Shown here in pieces: positions 15,561-20,303 of a DNA stretch of 20,303 nucleotides. This stretch comes from a virus. The notes under the pieces were generated by a model. The model was not told the DNA's origin. It ran no database searches and saw only the letters and a program-made list of their open reading frames with translations. Numbering within the stretch: position 1 is the first letter of the stretch; the number at the start of each line of letters is the position of its first letter. The stretch lies in IMG/VR virus record IMGVR_UViG_3300042945_000555, positions 1-20,303 of that record. One strand, 5' to 3'. The position numbers and the translations under genes were made by a program.

Positions 15561-16155
15561 AGTGCCAAAATTTTGCTACGAGAGAAAATCAAACGTTCCC
15601 CCACAGGGATGGTGGGTGAATTGTCCGATTGTTGGCGAGCCCGTTCGTGGAGGTGATTGGCATGATATGGTTGCGAATTGCGAAAAGCTTTTGATCTCCA
15701 AAAACATTACCCCGCCCGTAGATCTTGTATCACAAATAGAACACAATCTTTGTGACAGAATGGCTGGAAATGAAAACTGTGTGCCATGCACCCAAGAAAA
15801 ACAAACTTTGGGATTTTCTCAAATTGTCCGTTGGGTCAAGGCGATGTATCACTTTGCCAAAGACAACAAATTCCAGCTAGTCGATCAAAATGAAGCGGAG
15901 CGCAGGGCCAAAATTTGTGCGGCTTGCCCACATCAAATTGCCACTTCTGGCTGTTGGGGATGTAAGGGAATTGCTGGAATGCTTCCGCATATTGCTGGAG
16001 CAAGAAAGACTTCTTATGATATGCAACTAAAGGCTTGCGGGGTTTGTGGATGTTATAACGCTGTGAGCGTCCACTTGCCAATTGATGTGCAGGGTGGAGA
16101 AGGATTGAACTTCCCCTCCCATTGCTGGAAGGCTACGCCACCTCAAATCGGGTAA
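15553..16155 (+). CDS. Cys-rich, probably zinc-binding phage protein
   Basis: Encodes 200 aa with 14 Cys. The N-terminal half begins with PPQGWWVNCPIVGEP (16-30), contains further Cys at 43, 67, 76 and 79, and reads as a conserved phage domain. The C-terminal half has three likely metal-binding knuckles: CAACP (122-126), CWGC (134-137) and CGVCGC (162-167), with a last Cys at 191. Such spacing suggests one or two zinc ribbons. Its start lies inside the end of the terS-like gene (8-base overlap), so it is translated with it, and its 3' end overlaps the helicase gene on the other strand by 23 bases. A role in packaging or DNA metabolism is inferred from this pairing only. Confidence 0.72.
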   Translation: MSEVPKFCYERKSNVPPQGWWVNCPIVGEPVRGGDWHDMVANCEKLLISKNITPPVDLVSQIEHNLCDRMAGNENCVPCTQEKQTLGFSQIVRWVKAMYHFAKDNKFQLVDQNEAERRAKICAACPHQIATSGCWGCKGIAGMLPHIAGARKTSYDMQLKACGVCGCYNAVSVHLPIDVQGGEGLNFPSHCWKATPPQIG

Positions 16156-17437
16156 TCGCCTTGTTGAAACTCATGTTGGCCACGCCTGTCGGGCCATCAC
16201 GATGCTTGCCGACAATAAACTCCATGGTGGGATTCTGCTCATGGTCTTGGGCGTCTTCGCTGTGAAGCATGATGACAATGTCTGAATCCTGTTCAATTGC
16301 TCCAGATCCCTTGAGGTCTGAGAGGCTGGGGCGTCCACCGCGCTTGTCAGGGTCGCGGTTGAGTTGAGCCAGCACCAGAACGGGAACCTTGAGGGTCTTG
16401 GCCAGATCCTTAATGCCACCGCTAATCTCTTCCACCTCGCACACGCGATTGTCTTTTCCGCGCTTGCTATCGCCCTTAACTAACTGGAGATAGTCAATGA
16501 TGATGAGGTCTAGCGGAGTGCGCTGGTGGGCGCGGCGGGCTACCGCCTTGAGGTATCCAATAGATTTAGCAGAGCTATCATCGCAAATAATTTCGGATGC
16601 TTGGATTTCCTGCACAGCCCTTCCAAGGGATTGTTTCTGATGCGGGGTTACGCGACCAGAGAGGATATCGGCAGCACCCACACGCGCCCGCGAGCGGATC
16701 ATGCGCTCCATGAGGGCAACACTGGTCATCTCCAAAGAGAAGATCAAGACTCGCTTCTTCTGGTTAAGCGCCACGTTTTCGGCAATTTGAAGGGCGCTGG
16801 CCGTCTTGCCAACTGCTGGTCTTGCGGCCAAGACAACCATGTCTCCGCCGCGCAAGCCAAACATAAGAAGGTCATCCAGTGGGGTAATGCCAGTGCGAAT
16901 ACCGATACAGGGTTTTCCTGCAATCGTGGATTCGATGTTCTGGGCAGCGCGGTCTAGGGCATTGTTGATCGATAGTTTGCTACCATCATCCATCTCGTAG
17001 TCGGCCCTCATCACGGTGGTTTCCGACCAGTTCTTGAGTTCTTCGATCTTTAGCTCGCGGTCTCTGGCTTTGTGAACCATGTCATTGGCCAAGTATTCCA
17101 ACGACCTTCTGTAGCGGGCTTCTTCCAGCTTGGGATAGTAACGCTTCCAGTTGTTATGGGCTACACACGAAGTTGCGACCTCTGTAATCTTCTGCTCACC
17201 CCCGACGATATCGTATTCGTTGGCAGCTTCGATCTCTCCTTTGACATTAATAATGTCTGCCTGCATCCCCTTGGCGATACAGCGCATGACCGCCCGAAAG
17301 ATGATCTTGTTCTCCTGAAGGTAGAAATGATCTTCCTTTATGGATAAAAGGATCTCGCGCTGATCCTCTGACGGGGCATGACAGAGGCAGGAAAGTATGG
17401 CGGTTTCAGCGGATGGTTCAAAGATGACTTCTTGCAT
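16133..17437 (-). CDS. dnaB: Replicative DNA helicase, DnaB family
   Basis: Encodes 434 aa, typical DnaB length. An N-terminal primase-interacting domain (1-110, AETAILSCLCHAPSEDQ start) is followed by a RecA-like motor: Walker A ARPAVGKT (205-212), IFSLEMTS (232-239), Walker B LIIIDYLQL (311-319), LAQLNRD (356-362), GSGAIEQDSD (377-386) and the Arg-finger region KHRDGPTG (411-418). It unwinds DNA ahead of the phage or host polymerase as a hexamer on the lagging strand. No intein or truncation is visible. It starts 8 bases after the stop of the glycosyltransferase-like gene and has no Shine-Dalgarno sequence. Its last 23 bases overlap the convergent Cys-rich gene, leaving no room for a terminator between them. 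Confidence 0.95.
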   Translation of the reverse strand: MQEVIFEPSAETAILSCLCHAPSEDQREILLSIKEDHFYLQENKIIFRAVMRCIAKGMQADIINVKGEIEAANEYDIVGGEQKITEVATSCVAHNNWKRYYPKLEEARYRRSLEYLANDMVHKARDRELKIEELKNWSETTVMRADYEMDDGSKLSINNALDRAAQNIESTIAGKPCIGIRTGITPLDDLLMFGLRGGDMVVLAARPAVGKTASALQIAENVALNQKKRVLIFSLEMTSVALMERMIRSRARVGAADILSGRVTPHQKQSLGRAVQEIQASEIICDDSSAKSIGYLKAVARRAHQRTPLDLIIIDYLQLVKGDSKRGKDNRVCEVEEISGGIKDLAKTLKVPVLVLAQLNRDPDKRGGRPSLSDLKGSGAIEQDSDIVIMLHSEDAQDHEQNPTMEFIVGKHRDGPTGVANMSFNKAITRFEVA

Positions 17438-17445
17438 AGGAAGCG

Positions 17446-18453
17446 TTAGACAACCCCTTGGGCCTTTCGTTCACGCTTTCTTTGCAAAATTTCCATCATG
17501 GACTGCCTACGGCGTTCGCGCTCTACTTCCGAGATTACCCGCTTTTTCTTGGCTTTTTTGGGCGGTTTTCGCACCACTTCTGTGGCTTTATCGCAAACTG
17601 TCCCCAATTGTGTATCATTTTTGACGCTTTGCTCCAATTCCATCGAATTCGATGGTTTTAAACCCGTGGAATCTGACGGCATTGGAAACCCCTCTTGAGC
17701 CATTTTGTGGAGAGATCCGTCTTTACACCCGTGGATGACCACAGCTTGGCTGGAGATGACTCTATCTGGGCAAGTGACTCCTTGGACTGCTTGGGCTTCG
17801 GGGTCTTCGGCGTAGAAGACAATCTTCCCATCTTTCCATTGGTAGTTGACGCTTTTCCAGTAGGTGCGGATGAGCGAAGTATCGCGGCCAATCTCCATGA
17901 AATTCCATCGGCAACGGACATCCCAAGGCTCTGGAACGTTTCCCGATTCCCTATAAGCCAAATTGTAGGTTGATAGAGACTGGGCCGAAGGACAAAAGTC
18001 CAAGAAATTAGGAGGATACACAGCACTACCCACAATCATCTTGTAGATATTTTTCCCATTGGTTGCCATGCCTCCTTCATAGAGGTGACCCATAATGCCG
18101 ACTTGTTTGTGGTATTCGGCGTCGAGATCGTCAACCCACCCTTCTTTCATGGGAACGCAGTCTGGCTCCCAGAAGTAAAATGGGGTATTGGTTGAGTACA
18201 TGGCAGCAGCCACATCGGCAAACATCTGATTCGGGCCAAGAGGCCAGCCGTCAAATCCGTCTTGGACAAACAATTGGCCAACTTCAGGAAAGCTTTTCTT
18301 TAGTTCGTGGATGATATCAGAAGCTCCAGATGTATCCTTCGTGCAGCATAAAGTCGCCTTATGTCGCATGTTGATGCCAAAAGCCGTAATCGCCTTGGCC
18401 GATTCCATGGCTAATTCGGCGTCCCCGTTGTGATAAGCAAAAGCAATATTCAC
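17446..18453 (-). CDS. Glycosyltransferase-like (GT-A type) protein
   Basis: Encodes 335 aa from a GTG at 18453 whose GTGA overlaps the previous stop; this is preferred to the TTG at 18477 that adds 8 residues. The start VNIAFAYHNGDAELA fits a nucleotide-sugar enzyme beginning with strand 1. YFWEPDCVPMKEGWVDDL (93-110) looks like the acidic metal/sugar-nucleotide site of a GT-A fold, and VVIHGCKDGSLH (238-249) resembles a C-terminal active-site loop. The last 40 residues are strongly basic (KKAKKKR, RERRRQ) and probably bind nucleic acid or stay disordered. Phages use such enzymes to modify DNA or host surface sugars; the acceptor is unknown. I see no full catalytic motif, so the enzyme class is tentative. 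Confidence 0.6.
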   Translation of the reverse strand: MNIAFAYHNGDAELAMESAKAITAFGINMRHKATLCCTKDTSGASDIIHELKKSFPEVGQLFVQDGFDGWPLGPNQMFADVAAAMYSTNTPFYFWEPDCVPMKEGWVDDLDAEYHKQVGIMGHLYEGGMATNGKNIYKMIVGSAVYPPNFLDFCPSAQSLSTYNLAYRESGNVPEPWDVRCRWNFMEIGRDTSLIRTYWKSVNYQWKDGKIVFYAEDPEAQAVQGVTCPDRVISSQAVVIHGCKDGSLHKMAQEGFPMPSDSTGLKPSNSMELEQSVKNDTQLGTVCDKATEVVRKPPKKAKKKRVISEVERERRRQSMMEILQRKRERKAQGVV

Positions 18454-18641
18454 TGTGCGTCGAAGTTGAGCGGCCAAGTCGGGTGGACGGGATCTTCCAA
18501 GCGAATGCGAACGTTGTTGTATCCTTGGCCTGTTAGCTTTTCGGACTCAATGGTTGCCTCTTCCTTGCTTAGTCCAGAGGCATGAGGTTCCACAACTTTG
18601 TCCCCGTAGCACACAATGTAAGTTTTATTACTTTCGTTCAT
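18450..18641 (-). CDS. 63-aa unknown protein, possibly also made as a frameshift fusion
   Basis: The ATG at 18641 overlaps the preceding stop as ATGA, and its own stop overlaps the next start as GTGA, so the gene is coupled on both sides. It encodes MNESNKTYIVCYGDKVVEPH and a further 43 residues, ending with PVHPTWPLNF. The family is unrecognised. The frame is open upstream to 18695, and the end of the previous gene contains a dnaX-type slippery heptamer whose -1 shift leads into this frame, so a fused product is possible. Confidence 0.65.
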   Translation of the reverse strand: MNESNKTYIVCYGDKVVEPHASGLSKEEATIESEKLTGQGYNNVRIRLEDPVHPTWPLNFDAQ

Positions 18642-18862
18642 TTTTTCTTTTTTTTCTCTGATTGATTGATGTATTTTTGAAAAGATTCGGCGCAATCTCT
18701 AGCCATCTCGATTTCTGATTCTGGGTCAAAGAAGTAACCGCCACGTTCAGCGAACAACGCTTCCATTGGCATGGGGGTTCCTCGACGGAATCGTGGGCCA
18801 ACCACGAATGGGGAGACGGAGTCTTCATTGATAACAGTTAAGACTACTTTGAATCGGGCCAT
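18638..18862 (-). CDS. 74-aa unknown protein ending in a poly-lysine tract
   Basis: The ATG at 18862 is chosen over a TTG 3 codons upstream (18871). It has GGAG 3 bases before it and overlaps the preceding gene's end by 19 bases. The protein starts MARFKVVLTVINEDSVSP, is mixed alpha/beta in appearance, and ends in EKKKKK. The family is unrecognised. The terminal lysines are encoded by an A8-G-A6 run that overlaps the next start (ATGA) and contains A AAA AAG in frame; see the frameshift finding. Confidence 0.6.
   Translation of the reverse strand: MARFKVVLTVINEDSVSPFVVGPRFRRGTPMPMEALFAERGGYFFDPESEIEMARDCAESFQKYINQSEKKKKK
18647..18653 (-). other. Slippery heptamer A AAA AAG, candidate -1 frameshift site
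   Basis: On the minus strand the end of the 74-aa gene reads GAG AAA AAA AAG AAA AAA TGA. The A at 18653 with codons 18652-18650 (AAA) and 18649-18647 (AAG) forms the heptamer used by E. coli dnaX. A -1 slip makes the next codons GAA AAA ATG AAC, which is the frame of the 63-aa gene. I see no convincing downstream hairpin and no upstream Shine-Dalgarno enhancer, both of which help at dnaX, so activity is not assured. Confidence 0.4.
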
Positions 18863-19032
18863 GGACTCCAATACTTAATCACACGTTCAAGGATATGTCC
18901 AATACCACTCCATCCATGGTGGGGATGGTAATGGCAGGCCCACCTCAATGGAGGGTTTGACTCGTCGTTTTTAATAAGGTAGATTCCCTCAGTATCGGGT
19001 TTTATATTATTGTAATCGTTCCAAGTGATCAT
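18844..19032 (-). CDS. DUF551-like small phage protein
   Basis: Encodes 62 aa from ATG 19032 (MITWNDYNNIKPDTEGIYLI). It resembles the DUF551 pattern: an opening Trp, Pro, a short strand IYLIKND, a central acceptable Trp/Tyr/His-rich region and a C-terminal VIKYWSPWP that parallels the family's 'THWMPLP' ending. Function is unknown in the family. A longer frame to 19131 overlaps the antisense of the HNH gene and is rejected. The ATG lies only 7 bases from the divergent HNH start. Its end overlaps the 74-aa gene's start by 19 bases. Confidence 0.65.
   Translation of the reverse strand: MITWNDYNNIKPDTEGIYLIKNDESNPPLRWACHYHPHHGWSGIGHILERVIKYWSPWPDSK
18957..18985 (+). promoter_or_regulatory. Candidate sigma70-type promoter for the HNH gene, inside the divergent gene
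   Basis: On the plus strand TTGACT (18957-18962) is followed after exactly 17 bases by TAGATT (18980-18985). It has the same form as the candidate upstream of the portal gene. Transcription would begin near 18992, leaving a leader of about 48 bases before the HNH start at 19040. It lies inside the coding region of the minus-strand DUF551-like gene, which is the only place a promoter for the plus-strand gene could be. Confidence 0.35.
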
Positions 19033-19039
19033 AGTAGGT

Positions 19040-19426
19040 ATGACAAGAAAAACTCCACTTCGTTCAAAAACTCCACTTAAACGCAGCGGAAGGCTGCGGA
19101 GTGCATCCCCCAAACGCCAGCGCGAGTACAATGAGTATACAAAGGTAAAAAAAGCCTACTTGGCACTGCATCCCATATGCGAGAAATGTAAGAAGGCGAA
19201 GAGTCAAGATATCCATCATAAGGCGGGCAGGGTTGGTCGCTATCTTTGTGACTACAGTCTTTTTGCCGCGCTTTGCCGATTGTGCCATGATTGGTGCCAC
19301 GCTAACGGGCGGGAAGCCCGCAAGCAAGGATGGATTATTGATACAGTTCATGTTCCTCAGTATCTGGCGGAAGAGCCTTCAGAAGCTCAATCTCATAGCC
19401 AAAGTCAGGCTCATACTGCCGAATAA
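19040..19426 (+). CDS. HNH endonuclease-type protein
   Basis: Encodes 128 aa from ATG 19040; a GTG 5 codons upstream (19025) is less likely. It starts with the KTPLRSKTPLKR-type basic lead typical of a phage HNH family. It contains two metal-binding knuckles: CEKC (47-50) and CRLCHDWCH (79-87), flanking the catalytic DIHH (57-60). HNH proteins are ββα-metal nucleases; in many phages they stimulate terminase cleavage or act as free endonucleases. The C-terminal 20 residues are Ser/Gln/His-rich. It is the only plus-strand gene on the right side and overlaps the lipoprotein gene on the other strand by 92 bases at its 3' end. Confidence 0.85.
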   Translation: MTRKTPLRSKTPLKRSGRLRSASPKRQREYNEYTKVKKAYLALHPICEKCKKAKSQDIHHKAGRVGRYLCDYSLFAALCRLCHDWCHANGREARKQGWIIDTVHVPQYLAEEPSEAQSHSQSQAHTAE

Positions 19427-19625
19427 GCGGGTTCCAAATCTTACCCTTCGGTGCCGTCCAATTGCGGAAGGCGTCAACAGCATTGACCCAACTAGTCTCC
19501 AAAGGAGCATTCCACTCATGTTCTGGGGGGAAGTTCCAAGGATAGGGTCGAGGTGGATAAGAAACACAGCCACTTGCAATAAGTAGTGCTAATCCTATCC
19601 CTGCTCTTTGAAGTCGTAGAACCAT
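19335..19625 (-). CDS. Small lipoprotein, possible spanin-like or host-surface protein
   Basis: Encodes 96 aa. The N-terminus MVLRLQRAGIGLALLIASGC is a lipoprotein signal peptide with a lipobox (ASG-Cys20), so the mature protein would be lipid-anchored in the periplasm or outer membrane. The rest is Pro/Trp/Glu-rich, for example YPPRPYPWNFPPEHEW. It has one of the strongest Shine-Dalgarno sequences in the window (AGGAGG at 19635-19630). Its start lies 31 bases inside the preceding gene. By analogy Pro-rich phage lipoproteins can be Rz1-type outer spanins, but no endolysin or inner spanin is seen here and the length is greater than Rz1. Superinfection exclusion is another option. Confidence 0.7.
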   Translation of the reverse strand: MVLRLQRAGIGLALLIASGCVSYPPRPYPWNFPPEHEWNAPLETSWVNAVDAFRNWTAPKGKIWNPLIRQYEPDFGYEIELLKALPPDTEEHELYQ

Positions 19626-20245
19626 AGCTCCTCCTCGCTTTCGCTAACCCACCTACTGCCTGTATGCTCGCAGCTAAACTCTTGGCTAAAGACCCTCCAG
19701 TCGGGTTTCATTGGGAATTGTTTGGCGATAAACGACCCACCGTCCATCCACAACACACGATTGTTGGGTTGTAAAAAATATTGACCACCTTCTCCCACCA
19801 GCACATGACCACACTTATGCCCTGCCGCCATCTCGCCGTAGCCAGAGGTATAGTGGGGGCCAAAACACCAGTCCAAGGTGAACATATACTTTGCTTTTTC
19901 AAAGGTTTTGTTCTTTAGCATGATGTTTGCTGCCCGATTCTTGCAGTAGTCCAAGATATTAACCGAACAATAGTAGCTCATGGAGTCCCATAGCTGTATC
20001 CAATCTAGCGGGTAAGACGATCCTCCCGTATCCTCTGCATGGAGATAATGGATTGGAACACGGGCATGCTGGCTTCCGTATTCGGTCATCACACTAAACA
20101 ACCCACACCGCTGGGGGATAGAAGTGAAGGCAAATACCTCGATTAGTTGTCTCTCCCTACTGACACAGGGTTCTAAATCGTAAAAGAATCCCTCGTCTAC
20201 GAAAGCAAAGAAGGTGGGGATATTGACGTTGAGATAGTTGCTCAT
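19595..20245 (-). CDS. 216-aa conserved-looking phage protein, unknown function
   Basis: Encodes 216 aa that start MSNYLNVNIPTFFAFVDEGF and are rich in aromatic residues and Cys (9 Cys). Phrases AEDTGGSSYPLDWIQLWDSM and LQPNNRVLWMDGGSF look well conserved, and the C-terminus runs through RWVSESEEELWFYDF. I cannot assign a fold or reaction. The ATG overlaps the preceding stop as ATGA and the following lipoprotein begins 31 bases before its end, so it sits in the middle of a coupled chain. A soluble protein is likely, because there is no signal peptide or membrane segment. Confidence 0.7.
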   Translation of the reverse strand: MSNYLNVNIPTFFAFVDEGFFYDLEPCVSRERQLIEVFAFTSIPQRCGLFSVMTEYGSQHARVPIHYLHAEDTGGSSYPLDWIQLWDSMSYYCSVNILDYCKNRAANIMLKNKTFEKAKYMFTLDWCFGPHYTSGYGEMAAGHKCGHVLVGEGGQYFLQPNNRVLWMDGGSFIAKQFPMKPDWRVFSQEFSCEHTGSRWVSESEEELWFYDFKEQG

Positions 20246-20303
20246 TGGTCGGCAATTTTACGCAGGAGTCTTGTCTGTTCGCGCAACTCCGAAAGTTGGC
20301 GGC
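20242..20303 (-). CDS. C-terminal fragment of a coiled-coil-like protein cut by window edge
   Basis: On the minus strand the last 19 codons before a TGA at 20244-20242 read RQLSELREQTRLLRKIADQ, a charged, heptad-like helix. The stop overlaps the next ATG as ATGA, in the same way as other junctions here, which supports this frame over the other two. The start lies outside the window, so no function can be given. Confidence 0.5.
   Translation of the reverse strand, partial: RQLSELREQTRLLRKIADQ

Noticed and set aside
18454-18477. Longer glycosyltransferase-like start at TTG 18477
   Set aside because: The GTG at 18453 overlaps the preceding stop by 4 bases in the pattern used elsewhere here, and the protein then begins at a natural first strand.
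19033-19131. Longer start of the DUF551-like gene at 19131
   Set aside because: The added residues are the antisense of the conserved basic repeat at the start of the HNH gene; ATG 19032 gives a typical DUF551 length and start.
1-20303. tRNA genes, integrase, attachment sites or lysis cassette
   Set aside because: I looked for tRNA-like cloverleaves, recombinase motifs and endolysin motifs and found none that I could support.

Overview
The window is a piece of a tailed double-stranded DNA phage (Caudoviricetes) or prophage. It carries a complete large terminase, a probable small terminase, a portal protein, a DnaB-type replicative helicase and a large block of receptor-binding genes. No integrase, tRNA, rRNA, CRISPR array or insertion sequence is visible. 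The host is uncertain. Sparse Shine-Dalgarno sequences, and Asn/Thr-rich fibre proteins that begin with bacterial-type signal peptides and contain a 'PTNFW' motif, make me think of Verrucomicrobiota or a related group, but this is a low-confidence inference from memory.

Layout, read mostly on the minus strand from right to left. (1) 20303-16133, early/replication-like side: a gene tail cut by the window edge, a 216-aa unknown, a small lipoprotein, three small genes chained by overlaps (the last two joined by an ATGA within a poly-A tract), a glycosyltransferase-like protein and a DnaB helicase. A plus-strand HNH nuclease gene sits among them. (2) 14790-16155: two plus-strand genes, a double-HTH protein (probable small terminase) and a Cys-rich zinc-binding-like protein, flanked on both sides by minus-strand genes. 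(3) 14761-12920: large terminase, divergent from the small terminase. (4) 12903-2525: nine adsorption-apparatus genes that mostly overlap or abut, in two 'adapter then fibre' units. They are: BppU-like adapter, 107-aa protein, signal-peptide fibre; then a second BppU-like adapter, long modular fibre, LamG-like lectin, 148-aa protein, beta-helix tailspike, and a second signal-peptide fibre. (5) 2481-205: portal protein, then the start of a further gene cut by the left edge.

The unusual points are the ten-kilobase adsorption locus lying between large terminase and portal, two fibre-like proteins with Sec-type signal peptides and the same N-terminal module, a dnaX-type slippery heptamer (A AAA AAG) whose -1 product would fuse two small ORFs, and a strong base-composition mosaic (hand-counted 60-base lines range from 17% to 72% G+C) within the fibre genes.

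Genes fit tightly together and the longest apparent gap is 57 bases, so there is no gene-free stretch over 300 bases. Most starts are set by overlap with the previous stop rather than by a Shine-Dalgarno sequence.
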